Positions 47,764 to 56,562 of a stretch of 64,000 nt of DNA are shown here, piece by piece. Each line of letters starts with the position of its first letter. Position 1 is the stretch's first letter. The notes under the pieces were generated by a model. The model saw only the letters and a program-made list of their open reading frames with translations. It ran no database searches and was not told the DNA's origin. The stretch is from Polynucleobacter sp. MWH-UH23A. GTDB taxonomy: Bacteria > Pseudomonadota > Gammaproteobacteria > Burkholderiales > Burkholderiaceae. The translations under genes were made by a program, and so were the position numbers. The stretch lies in assembly GCF_040409805.1 (NCBI RefSeq), contig NZ_CP099572.1, positions 930,001 through 994,000 of the forward strand. The letters are read 5' to 3'.

Positions 47764-48432
47764 ATGTTGAGCTTGGATTTAAGTTTTTATAACTGGGAGC
47801 TCTTCACGAACTACATCATGAAGGGCCTGCTCTTCAGTGTGCAGCTAACTGTTATTGCTACTATTGGTGGAATTCTTTTTGGCACCTTTCTTGCGTTGAT
47901 GCGATTATCTGGAAAGCCTGCTTTAGCTTATCCCGCAACCATCTATGTGAACACTATGCGATCCATTCCACTGGTCATGGTGATTCTTTGGTTCTTTTTG
48001 TTGATTCCCATGTTGATTGGTAGGCCCATCGGCGCTGATCTATCGGCAACGATTACCTTTATTGCCTTCGAAGGCGCTTTCTTCTCCGAGATTGTCCGCG
48101 CAGGCATACAGTCAGTACCAAAGGGGCAAGGCTATGCTGCACAGGCCTTGGGTATGACCTATAGTCAAAACATGCGTTTCATTGTCTTGCCACAGGCATT
48201 CAGAAACATGATTCCTGTCTTTATGACACAAACCATCATTTTGTTTCAAGATACCTCTTTGGTATACGCCATTGGCGCTTATGACCTATTAAAAGGCTTC
48301 GAAATTGCCGGTAAAAATTATGGTCGACCAATCGAGACCTATATTTTGGCTGCATTCACGTACTTCATTATCTGCTTCTCACTTTCTAAGATTGTTCGCA
48401 AAGTGCAATCGAAAGTGGCAATCATCCGCTAA
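47764..48432 (+). CDS. gltK: Glutamate/aspartate ABC transporter permease
   Basis: Second inner-membrane permease, 222 residues with about five helices. The EAA loop 'GIQSVPKGQGYAAQALGM' near residue 118 contacts GltL. 'YVNTMRSIPLVMVILWFF' is typical of the His/Glu/Gln/Arg permease group. It comes 31 bases after gltJ, and gltL follows after 28 bases. Length is standard for GltK. Confidence 0.92.
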   Translation: MLSLDLSFYNWELFTNYIMKGLLFSVQLTVIATIGGILFGTFLALMRLSGKPALAYPATIYVNTMRSIPLVMVILWFFLLIPMLIGRPIGADLSATITFIAFEGAFFSEIVRAGIQSVPKGQGYAAQALGMTYSQNMRFIVLPQAFRNMIPVFMTQTIILFQDTSLVYAIGAYDLLKGFEIAGKNYGRPIETYILAAFTYFIICFSLSKIVRKVQSKVAIIR

Positions 48433-48460
48433 TTTACTAATGTCCAAAACATAATTCATC

Positions 48461-49195
48461 ATGATTGAACTCCAAAACGTTTCTAAGTGGTACGGTGACT
48501 TTCAGGTCTTAACGGATTGCAGCACTTCAATCAATAAAGGTGAAGTTGTTGTCATTTGTGGCCCCTCTGGTTCCGGTAAATCAACCCTCATCAAAACAAT
48601 CAACGCATTAGAGCCATTTCAGGCCGGCCAAATCATTGTTGATGGCACGCCTTTGCATGATCCAAAGACTAACTTGCCTAAATTGAGGGCTAGGGTAGGT
48701 ATGGTATTTCAACACTTTGAACTGTTCCCGCATTTAAGCATTACCGAAAATCTCACTTTGGCACAAATGAAGGTGTTGGGTCGCACAGCTGACGCCGCCA
48801 AAACTCATGGATTGAAATACTTAGAGCGCGTTGGCTTGATTGCACATAAGGATAAATTTCCAGGCCAACTTTCTGGAGGGCAACAGCAACGTGTTGCTAT
48901 TGCTCGCGCATTGAGTATGGATCCAATTGTGATGTTGTTTGATGAACCCACCTCAGCACTCGACCCAGAAATGGTTGGCGAAGTCTTGGATGTGATGGTA
49001 AAGCTAGCAAACGAGGGCATGACAATGTGTTGCGTTACTCATGAAATGGGTTTTGCTCGCAAGGTGAGTAATCGCGTGATTTTCATGGATCAGGGTAGTA
49101 TTATTGAAGATTGCCCTAAAGAAGAGTTTTTTGGTAACCCAGAAGCGCGTTCGGATCGCGCTAAAGATTTCTTGTCGAAGATTTTGGCAGGATAG
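48461..49195 (+). CDS. gltL: Amino-acid ABC transporter ATP-binding protein
   Basis: Cytosolic ATPase that drives the GltIJK importer, 244 residues. Walker A 'GPSGSGKST' is at 34-42, the signature '[15 protein letters not shown]' and Walker B '[14 protein letters not shown]' follow, and the H-loop is in '[10 protein letters not shown]'. The gene ends with TAG, whose last base is the first base of the next gene's GTG start. Confidence 0.95.
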   Translation: MIELQNVSKWYGDFQVLTDCSTSINKGEVVVICGPSGSGKSTLIKTINALEPFQAGQIIVDGTPLHDPKTNLPKLRARVGMVFQHFELFPHLSITENLTLAQMKVLGRTADAAKTHGLKYLERVGLIAHKDKFPGQLSGGQQQRVAIARALSMDPIVMLFDEPTSALDPEMVGEVLDVMVKLANEGMTMCCVTHEMGFARKVSNRVIFMDQGSIIEDCPKEEFFGNPEARSDRAKDFLSKILAG

Positions 49196-49587
49196 TGTCT
49201 AAACTATTCTTAATCATTATTTTGTGTATTAAGTTCTGCATCGCTGTTGTTTTGGGTCTCTGTGTTGCCGCTTGTTCAACGGCAAAATTAGAGGCTCGAT
49301 TAGAGGCAAACCCACAGTGCAAGGATGTTGTGAATCCAAAAACTGGTGCTGTCATGCCCTGTCCTGGGTCGGATAAAGCGTTTTATAAATCTGTAGGTCT
49401 AGAACCAGCCAAAACAACTCAAGCCTCTACAAGCGCACCAACCGCCACTCAGAATTCAACCACTTTAGCATCAGAACCTAGTGCTTCAGTTGCTCCAAAC
49501 CAATCCTCACAAGCAACATCAATTGACTGTAAGCCAAGCCTCCATAAAAAGACCGGTAGCATCTTGCCATGCCCATCTCCTAATTAA
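49195..49587 (+). CDS. Putative lipoprotein with a duplicated CK-x5-KTG-x3-PCP motif
   Basis: Unrecognised exported protein of 130 residues. The start is GTG overlapping the gltL stop by one base (TAGTG). A signal peptide ends in a lipobox 'LCVAAC' (Cys27). Two copies of a short motif, Cys-Lys, five residues, Lys-Thr-Gly, three residues, Pro-Cys-Pro, occur at 42-57 and 112-127, separated by a Thr/Ser/Ala/Gln-rich linker. Each copy could form one disulfide. Coupling to gltL suggests co-expression with glutamate uptake, but no function is known. Confidence 0.7.
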   Translation: MSKLFLIIILCIKFCIAVVLGLCVAACSTAKLEARLEANPQCKDVVNPKTGAVMPCPGSDKAFYKSVGLEPAKTTQASTSAPTATQNSTTLASEPSASVAPNQSSQATSIDCKPSLHKKTGSILPCPSPN

Positions 49588-49606
49588 TTTTCTCTACCAA
49601 AATAAT

Positions 49607-50290
49607 ATGCGTACAAATCATCGACTTTCCATTGCGGCACTTATTGTTTCTGTTTTGACGGCTTGTAGCAATACTCCAAAACTTGCATCCGAGCCGATGC
49701 CACGATCAGGCTTCCTTCCAAATTACAACTTATTGCAACCGGTAAATATTAGCCATGCTGATACACGCATATGGAGATACCGTAAACCTGGTGTTAGTCC
49801 GACTAGTTATACGGCTGTAATTTTGGACCCCATCTACTTAAATCAAAGTGCAACAAAAGAAATTAGTCCTGAAGCAATTTCTCAAGCGCAAATTGCATTA
49901 CAAGATTCAATGATTTCAGCAGTCAATTCTCGTGGTAATATAAAAATTGTGACTTCCCCAGGACCTGGCGTCGCTCGATTTACTGTAGGTATCACTGGTG
50001 CGGAAAGTTCAACAGATAGCTTGCAACCATGGAATTTCACTCCTATTGGGCTAGCAGTTAGTGCAGCTACCTATGCTGGTGGTGTTAATTCTAAAACCCC
50101 AGCTTTATTGGTGGAAAGCAAAATCACTGATAGCCAATCAAAAGAATTACTTGGTGAAGGTTTGGTCACCGTTCAGGGTGAATCTTTTAGAACTTCTGCA
50201 GGCTCTGTTGATTCTTTTATTGAGATGGCAAAGAAGGTTGTTCGTGTCGCCATGGAGGTTTCTGCAAATGCCACTGTGCCCTCTAAATAA
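49607..50290 (+). CDS. DUF3313-type lipoprotein
   Basis: Probable outer- or inner-membrane lipoprotein of 227 residues. The ATG at 49607 gives a short signal with lipobox 'VLTAC' (Cys19). The frame is open 126 bases further upstream, but that part overlaps the previous gene and lacks a signal. 'SGFLPNYNLLQPV' near residue 32 and the central beta-rich region fit DUF3313. It follows the previous lipoprotein by 19 bases. No function is known. Confidence 0.75.
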   Translation: MRTNHRLSIAALIVSVLTACSNTPKLASEPMPRSGFLPNYNLLQPVNISHADTRIWRYRKPGVSPTSYTAVILDPIYLNQSATKEISPEAISQAQIALQDSMISAVNSRGNIKIVTSPGPGVARFTVGITGAESSTDSLQPWNFTPIGLAVSAATYAGGVNSKTPALLVESKITDSQSKELLGEGLVTVQGESFRTSAGSVDSFIEMAKKVVRVAMEVSANATVPSK

Positions 50291-50326
50291 TTCTGCCGCT
50301 TAAATTTGTAGAGAATTCCACAACTT

Positions 50327-51223
50327 ATGGCAGTTACTTTTCCAGGTTTTGAGCAAAAAAAGCTTACTGTTCCATCGGATGATGGGCCTATTGAAATTGC
50401 TTGTTTGGTTGGTGGTAATGGACCTGCATTACTCTTATTGCATGGCTTTCCGCAAACGAAAGCAATATGGCATCGCGTAGCGCCAGAGCTCGCAAAATCA
50501 TTCACGGTGGTAGCTTCAGATCTTCGTGGATATGGCGCTTCTTCTAAGCCGCACGGTAAGTCTGATCATTCTACTTATTCTAAAAGGTCTATGGCAAAGG
50601 ACCAGCATTACTTAATGAATGCATTAGGTCACAAACAATTTTTTGTTTTAGGTCATGATCGAGGTGCAAGGGTATCGCATCGACTAGCCATGGATTTTCC
50701 TCAGAGCGTTCGTAAGTTAATGCTCTTGGATATTTCGCCGACATTAACAATGTATGACAAAACCACAATGGCATTTGCAAGGGGTTATTGGCACTGGTTC
50801 TTTTTAATCCAGCCAGAACCGATACCTGAAAACATGATCGGCGCAAATCCAGAGTATTGGCTTAAGAATCATATGGGCCGCCATGCGGGTACAGGAATCT
50901 TTTCAGTAGACCGATGGTCTGAATATCTCTCTGGAGCAAGCAATCCACAATGTATGCATGCCATGTGCGAAGACTATCGTGCCGCTGCAACCATTGACCT
51001 AATTCATGACCGTACTGATCGCAATGAGGGCAAAAAGCTTGAAATGCCAGTTCGGGTTTTATGGGGTGAGCACGGGCTAGTAAATCAGTGTTTTACCCCA
51101 ATTGCTGATTGGCAGGCCGTATCGCAAGGAGAAGTTACCGGAAGGGCGATAGGGTGCGGACATTACATCCCAGAAGAATTGCCTGAGCTTGTTATTCAGG
51201 AAGCAACAGCCTTCTTTCAGTAG
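50327..51223 (+). CDS. Alpha/beta hydrolase, haloacetate (fluoroacetate) dehalogenase type
   Basis: Likely hydrolytic dehalogenase for haloacetates, 298 residues. All residues known from Rhodopseudomonas fluoroacetate dehalogenase can be placed: nucleophile Asp111 with carboxylate-binding Arg112 and Arg115 in 'GHDRGAR', acid Asp135, halide-site His156 and Trp157 in 'YWHWFFL', Tyr217 in 'CEDYRAA' and base His279 in 'GCGHYIPEE'. An ordinary esterase would have Ser at 111. No signal peptide is present. Neighbours give no pathway. The exact halide and substrate are not shown by sequence. Confidence 0.85.
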   Translation: MAVTFPGFEQKKLTVPSDDGPIEIACLVGGNGPALLLLHGFPQTKAIWHRVAPELAKSFTVVASDLRGYGASSKPHGKSDHSTYSKRSMAKDQHYLMNALGHKQFFVLGHDRGARVSHRLAMDFPQSVRKLMLLDISPTLTMYDKTTMAFARGYWHWFFLIQPEPIPENMIGANPEYWLKNHMGRHAGTGIFSVDRWSEYLSGASNPQCMHAMCEDYRAAATIDLIHDRTDRNEGKKLEMPVRVLWGEHGLVNQCFTPIADWQAVSQGEVTGRAIGCGHYIPEELPELVIQEATAFFQ

Positions 51224-51240
51224 AAAATCCAGCTTTGTAA

Positions 51241-51280
51241 AGAAAAAACCCTAAATGAATCAATTATTTAGGGTTATTTG
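51241..51280. terminator. Bidirectional terminator
   Basis: AACCCTAAAT / ATTTAGGGTT (51247-51256 with 51266-51275) is a perfect ten-pair stem. An A run on the left makes a T run for the minus-strand gene at 51295, and a TT-ATTT stretch serves the + strand hydrolase. Confidence 0.8.
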
Positions 51281-51294
51281 GTATTTAGGTATGC

Positions 51295-51480
51295 TTATTC
51301 TGGGTGAAAGTTATTGCTAGCCATGAAGCTGATGGTACGCTCGAATCCCAAAATTCGGATGTAACGCCATGCGATATCACGGTATTTGCTATCCAAATAG
51401 CTAATTGCGACCTCAGGAGTCCTCTTGGACAGGTCGATTTGTTGAATAGCGCGGGCCCAACGTTTAAGTCTTGTTGACAT
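51295..51480 (-). CDS. Small basic protein, unrecognised
   Basis: Hypothetical protein of 61 residues. The ATG at 51480 is chosen because GGAGGTG lies six bases before it, one of the best Shine-Dalgarno sequences in the window; an ATG 15 bases upstream overlaps that site. The protein is basic and mostly helical by composition ('STRLKRWARAIQQIDLSKR', 'YRDIAWRYIRILGFERT'), with no cysteines, signal or membrane helix. A strong terminator follows directly, so it is a single-gene unit. No family was recognised. Confidence 0.65.
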   Translation of the reverse strand: MSTRLKRWARAIQQIDLSKRTPEVAISYLDSKYRDIAWRYIRILGFERTISFMASNNFHPE

Positions 51481-51571
51481 ATTTGCCACCTCCATGACTC
51501 CTTAACGCACTCAAAAGCACTGAGGATGACAATAACTTCAAAAAAATCTGAAAAAGCTGAGATTCAAACCT

Positions 51572-52990
51572 CTAAATTGAGACAACCTTATGAGGATTTA
51601 GGAGATTTTGAGGGTCTAGAGCCCTTTTTACACTCTTCATGAGCTCGTGAGCAACTTCGCCCTTATGAGCCCTTAAACCGTCCAATTTAAGCTGCCCAAC
51701 CCCATGTTCAGCGGAGATTGAGCCTTTAAATCTTTCAACTTGGGCGTAGACCAAATCATGAATGGGTTTTTCGTTTAAACGATTAAATTCCTTTGGCTCA
51801 ACCCCCTCGGGGGCGGCAATGTTGTAATGCAGATTCCCATCGCCTAAGTGACCAAAATTAATAATGCGCACGCCAGGATATTGGGCTCTGATCAAGGCAT
51901 CAGTCTCACGCATAAAGTCATCTAAAGCGGATAGCGGAATAGTGATGTCATGTTTCAGGTTCGCACCTTCTTCTGCTTGAGCAAGAGTGATGTGCTCTCG
52001 CATATGCCAAAACGCATTTGCTTGAGATAGATTGCTGGCGATAACTGCATCTGAAATTAACTCAGCCTCAAAGGCTTCCAGCAATATATCCTCTAAAAGC
52101 TTGCGAACGTGAGCCTCACTTTCATGATCCGATAACTCGATTAATACTGTATATGCTGGATTACCTTTCAGGGGGTTTGACATTTGAGTAAAGTGTTTTT
52201 CGGTAAGCACCAGCGACTCATTGGTCATCATCTCAAAACCGGTTAGCAGTGAGGTAGCGCGCTTTTGGAATAAATTGAGCAAAGAAATCGTTGAGCGAAC
52301 ATCATTAACAGCCACAAGGGTAGTCCATTGAGAAATTGGTAGTGGATACAACTTCATCACGGCTGCAGTGATAATTCCCAAAGTCCCTTCTGAGCCGACA
52401 AAAAGATCACGAAGATCGTAACCCGTATTGTCTTTGCGTAAGCTTTTCAAGCCATTCCAGATTTCGCCTTTAGCGGTTACAACCTCAAGACCTAAACAAA
52501 GATCGCGAGTGTTGCCATAACGCAATACATTTGTACCGCCCGCATTAGTTGCTAAGTTTCCGCCAATCATGCAACTTCCTTCAGCGCCTAAACTTAATGG
52601 AAATAAAAATCCCTTTGTTGCTGCAGCCTCTTGAATATTTTGCAGAATACAGCCAGCTTCTACGGTAATGGTTTGGTTTGCTTCATCAAGTTCCAGTATG
52701 GAATTCATGCGCTTGAAGTTCAATACAATTTGATTTCCGCTTTGATCGGGAGTGGCGCCACCGCAAAAACCAGTATGACCGCCCTGAGGAACGATACCAA
52801 TTTTTTTGCTAGCGCAGAGCTGAACTATCTTGGCAACTTCTAGAGAGGTGCGAGGAAGAACGATTGCAAGCGCTTTACCGGTGTAGCGTTTGCGCCAATC
52901 AGTAAGATAGGGTTCTTTATCGATATCAGCAGTTAAAACATGCTGACGATCAATGATTTGCGTTAATTGCTCAAGGAATGACTCTGTCAT
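51572..52990 (-). CDS. FAD-binding oxidoreductase, GlcD / D-2-hydroxyacid dehydrogenase type
   Basis: Flavoprotein oxidising a D-2-hydroxyacid (glycolate, D-lactate or D-2-hydroxyglutarate). From the ATG at 52990 it has 472 residues. The PCMH FAD domain contains 'IVPQGGHTGFCGGATP' and 'GAEGSCMIGGNLATNAGG', and the C-terminal cap has 'FGHLGDGNLHYN' and 'SAEHGVGQLK', the metal and active-site region. The ATG overlaps the stop of the DUF2069 gene by 4 bases, which supports this start over one 75 bases upstream. No iron-sulfur partner (GlcF) is adjacent. The substrate is unresolved. Confidence 0.88.
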   Translation of the reverse strand: MTESFLEQLTQIIDRQHVLTADIDKEPYLTDWRKRYTGKALAIVLPRTSLEVAKIVQLCASKKIGIVPQGGHTGFCGGATPDQSGNQIVLNFKRMNSILELDEANQTITVEAGCILQNIQEAAATKGFLFPLSLGAEGSCMIGGNLATNAGGTNVLRYGNTRDLCLGLEVVTAKGEIWNGLKSLRKDNTGYDLRDLFVGSEGTLGIITAAVMKLYPLPISQWTTLVAVNDVRSTISLLNLFQKRATSLLTGFEMMTNESLVLTEKHFTQMSNPLKGNPAYTVLIELSDHESEAHVRKLLEDILLEAFEAELISDAVIASNLSQANAFWHMREHITLAQAEEGANLKHDITIPLSALDDFMRETDALIRAQYPGVRIINFGHLGDGNLHYNIAAPEGVEPKEFNRLNEKPIHDLVYAQVERFKGSISAEHGVGQLKLDGLRAHKGEVAHELMKSVKRALDPQNLLNPHKVVSI

Positions 52991-53379
52991 GAAGATGATT
53001 CCATGCTTTTCTTTGCCAAGCTTTTCGCTTCTTTCTTGATTGGTTTTAAGTAAATGAGCAGACAAACAAAAGCGGTGGTTGCTAAAACAGTCTCTAATAA
53101 TGCCAACCAGAAATTAGCGCCACTTTCCAAAATCCTGACCAATCCTTCAGTTACATAGAGCAGTATTAACATGGATGCCCATTGCATTGTGTATACCTTG
53201 GCATTCCATATTCCCGGAATTGCAAATAGAAGAGGTACCCCTTTCAAGATCAGCCATGAGCCACCTGGGCGAAGTGGTGAAATAAACCATTCCCATGCAA
53301 CGCAGAGAATAAAAAGATCTACAAATGCCGCCGCAGCAATTAATTGGTATGGGTTTTTGTTGGATAGTAGTTTATGCAT
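52987..53379 (-). CDS. DUF2069 membrane protein
   Basis: Inner-membrane protein of unknown function, 130 residues with four hydrophobic segments. 'PLRPGGSWLILKGVPLL' and 'MLILLYVTEGLVRI' are typical of DUF2069. The last 20 residues are basic. It lies between wrbA (11 bases upstream) and the FAD enzyme gene (4-base overlap), an order often seen in betaproteobacteria. Confidence 0.85.
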   Translation of the reverse strand: MHKLLSNKNPYQLIAAAAFVDLFILCVAWEWFISPLRPGGSWLILKGVPLLFAIPGIWNAKVYTMQWASMLILLYVTEGLVRILESGANFWLALLETVLATTAFVCLLIYLKPIKKEAKSLAKKSMESSS

Positions 53380-53390
53380 TACCGAGCAGA

Positions 53391-53996
<606 letters not shown>

Positions 53997-53997
53997 T

Positions 53998-54004
53998 TAT
54001 GATA
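53998..54004. promoter_or_regulatory. Shared -10 element between wrbA and yihY
   Basis: TATGATA reads as TATGAT on the + strand, six bases before the yihY ATG, and as TATCAT on the - strand, eight bases before the wrbA ATG. The two genes have only 19 bases between start codons. Neither has a Shine-Dalgarno sequence there. On the - strand TTACGA lies 16 bases upstream as a weak -35. Confidence 0.45.
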
Positions 54005-54009
54005 CGGCG

Positions 54010-54858
54010 ATGCGTCTAATTCGTAACCCCCAATTATGGCTTTCTCTTGCAAAAGAGATCTGGGAGGGTAATCGTGACCAAAAACTCAATCAAATTGCCG
54101 CTAGTCTTGCCTACACCACGATTCTCTCTTTGGTTCCCATGATAACCATTGCGACAATTTTGATCGGTTATCTGCCACGGGTGATACAGGTTAAGAATGC
54201 ATTTAAAACTTGGTTGCTTGATACATACATGCCAGGAGGCATAAATCAACAAGTATTCATTTATCTAGATCAATTCTCAGCTCAAGCTAGAGGGCTGACG
54301 CTTTTAGGTATCGCCGGTTTATTTGTGACTGCCATCATGACCCTATCTGTTATCGAGAGGGCGTTTAACCAAATTTTTAAAGTACACCGTAGTCGACCTC
54401 TTCTTAAAAAGGTGCTGATCTATTCTGCGGCTACATTTCTTGGGCCAATTCTTCTTGGTGCTGGCATTTACCTAAGCGGCGCTTTATTCAGTGCAACCGA
54501 AGGTTGGACGGAAGCCTTATCGATAGGATTTAGCTTGGTAGCCACAATTGCCCCGATTATTTTGGCGGTCTTAGTGTTTGCAGTGGTTTATAAAGTTTTG
54601 CCTTATTCCCAGATCCTGTGGAAAGACGCAATCTCTGGAGCATTATTTGCTGCCATCAGTTTTGAGCTCATGAAGTTTGGTTTTGCGATATTTCTAACCC
54701 ACACCGCCTTCTATAAGACGGTTTACGGAGCCTTTGCCATATTTCCTTTGGCCTTGCTCTGGATCTACCTGACATGGTGGATAACTCTTGCGGGAGCTGT
54801 TTTGGTGGCTAATCTACCTGCCATACGGAGTGGTGTCATCAGGGTTATTCGTTACTAA
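54010..54858 (+). CDS. YihY/virulence factor BrkB family membrane protein
   Basis: Inner-membrane protein, 282 residues with about six helices. 'QIAASLAYTTILSLVPMI' near residue 28 and 'VYGAFAIFPLALLWIYLTWWI' near 240 are family signatures. Despite older names it is not RNase BN, and the function is uncertain. A CBS-domain gene follows after 77 bases. Confidence 0.9.
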   Translation: MRLIRNPQLWLSLAKEIWEGNRDQKLNQIAASLAYTTILSLVPMITIATILIGYLPRVIQVKNAFKTWLLDTYMPGGINQQVFIYLDQFSAQARGLTLLGIAGLFVTAIMTLSVIERAFNQIFKVHRSRPLLKKVLIYSAATFLGPILLGAGIYLSGALFSATEGWTEALSIGFSLVATIAPIILAVLVFAVVYKVLPYSQILWKDAISGALFAAISFELMKFGFAIFLTHTAFYKTVYGAFAIFPLALLWIYLTWWITLAGAVLVANLPAIRSGVIRVIRY

Positions 54859-54935
54859 AACGAACGCTTAAACCCTTGATTCAGAAGGTGGTTGGGTCTA
54901 TATTAATCTATAAATCCACCGCATTTGGAGACAAA

Positions 54936-55391
54936 ATGAAAGTTCGGGACATCTTACGCGTTAAAGGAAGCACCTTATTTACGGTTGCACCAGATACCGC
55001 ATTGCAAACAGCAGTGCTCGTGATGAGCGAACATGACATTGGCTCTTTGGTTGTGATGGAGTATGACAAGCTCGTTGGCATCTTAACTTTTCGAGAAGTG
55101 ATTTCAGCTTTAACAAAACACCATGGAAAGCTAGATGGATTGCAAGTACGCTCTGTCATGAATCAAAAACCGCTGACTTGTAACATGGAGACTGAAATTG
55201 ATGAAGTACGTCGCATGATGCTGGTTGATCATGCCCGTTACTTGCCCGTAATGGACCAGAAGGTACTAATGGGCGTCATCTCCTTCTATGATGTGGCGAA
55301 GTCTGTTGTAGAAGCCCAAGATTTTGAAAACACCATGCTCAAGGCCTATATTCGTGACTGGCCTGAAGATGCAGAAAAAACGACAAATTAA
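54936..55391 (+). CDS. CBS domain protein
   Basis: Cytosolic protein of 151 residues made almost only of a CBS pair (about 8-60 and 72-125), a module that commonly binds adenine nucleotides. The ATG at 54936 has GGAG five bases before it; an open frame 60 bases earlier is not needed. 'VMSEHDIGSLVVMEYDKLVG' and 'MLVDHARYLPVMDQKVLMG' are the two nucleotide-facing strands. It is followed by aroC. The target is unknown. Confidence 0.88.
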   Translation: MKVRDILRVKGSTLFTVAPDTALQTAVLVMSEHDIGSLVVMEYDKLVGILTFREVISALTKHHGKLDGLQVRSVMNQKPLTCNMETEIDEVRRMMLVDHARYLPVMDQKVLMGVISFYDVAKSVVEAQDFENTMLKAYIRDWPEDAEKTTN

Positions 55392-55422
55392 GTCTTTCTA
55401 GTCCAAGATTTCTGACAAATGA

Positions 55423-55428
55423 CATAAT
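55423..55428 (+). promoter_or_regulatory. -10-like box before aroC
   Basis: CATAAT ends six bases before the aroC ATG. No Shine-Dalgarno lies between and the -35 is not clear. The geometry is that of a leaderless transcript. Confidence 0.35.
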
Positions 55429-55434
55429 GTTGGT

Positions 55435-56550
55435 ATGTCAGGAAATACTTTAGGCTTACTTTTTACTGTTACCACTTTTGGTGAATCCCATGGCCCTGCA
55501 ATCGGGGCGGTGGTTGATGGCTGTCCTCCAGGCATGCCTTTAACAGTGGCGGACCTGCAGATTGATCTGGATCGTCGTAAGCCTGGCACCTCACGCCACG
55601 TTACTCAACGCAAGGAAGAGGATAAGGTGGAGATACTTTCCGGTATTTTTGAAGGCAAGACTACCGGGGCACCCATTGGATTGCTGATTCGCAATACGGA
55701 TCAACGCAGCCAAGATTATGGCGACATTTTGCAAACATTTCGCCCCGGTCACGCCGACTATGCTTATCACCATAAATATGGTCTAAGAGACCCTCGTGGT
55801 GGTGGTCGATCTTCAGCGCGCTTGACCGCGCCAGTTGTTGCTGCAGCCGCAATTGCAAAAAAATGGTTACGTGAACAATATGGCACTGAATTTTATGGCT
55901 TCATGAGTCAGCTCGGTGAAGTTAAGATTCCCTTTAAAGATGCATCCCTGATTGAAGCAAATCCTTTTTTTGCCCCAAATGCTGACATTATTCCTCAATT
56001 AGAGGCATATATGGATGAGTTACGCAAAGCGGGTGATTCTTGTGGTGCCCGAATTGAGGTAAGGGCTCGTAATGTGCCCGTAGGTTTGGGCGAACCCCTA
56101 TTTGACAAACTAGATGCTGATATTGCGCACGCTATGATGGGAATTAATGCCGTTAAGGGCGTTGAGATTGGCGCCGGTTTTAATTCTGTTACACAGAAGG
56201 GAAGCGAGCATGGCGATGAATTGTTCGCCGATGGATTTGCATCAAATAATGCTGGCGGCACTTTAGGCGGAATCAGCACTGGACAGGATTTACGAGTGTC
56301 AATTGCAATTAAACCAACCTCTAGCATTATGAGTCCTAAGCAATCGATTGATTTGCAGGGCAAGCCTATTACTGTGCAAACGAAGGGTCGTCATGATCCT
56401 TGTGTTGGCATTCGTGCAACACCAATTGCGGAGGCTATGCTGGCTCTAGTTATTATGGATCACGCATTGCGTCATCGTGCGCAATGTGGCGATGTTAATT
56501 TAGATCTCAAGCCTATACCTGCTGCAAGACCAGGTGCTAAACGTGATTAA
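55435..56550 (+). CDS. aroC: Chorismate synthase
   Basis: Last step of the shikimate pathway, converting EPSP to chorismate with reduced FMN. It has 371 residues. '[19 protein letters not shown]' near the N-terminus, '[20 protein letters not shown]' near 103, and 'GGRSSAR' are the three family signatures, with the catalytic His visible in the first and second. An MFS gene follows directly. Confidence 0.97.
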   Translation: MSGNTLGLLFTVTTFGESHGPAIGAVVDGCPPGMPLTVADLQIDLDRRKPGTSRHVTQRKEEDKVEILSGIFEGKTTGAPIGLLIRNTDQRSQDYGDILQTFRPGHADYAYHHKYGLRDPRGGGRSSARLTAPVVAAAAIAKKWLREQYGTEFYGFMSQLGEVKIPFKDASLIEANPFFAPNADIIPQLEAYMDELRKAGDSCGARIEVRARNVPVGLGEPLFDKLDADIAHAMMGINAVKGVEIGAGFNSVTQKGSEHGDELFADGFASNNAGGTLGGISTGQDLRVSIAIKPTSSIMSPKQSIDLQGKPITVQTKGRHDPCVGIRATPIAEAMLALVIMDHALRHRAQCGDVNLDLKPIPAARPGAKRD

Positions 56551-56562
56551 TTGATTGCTTAC

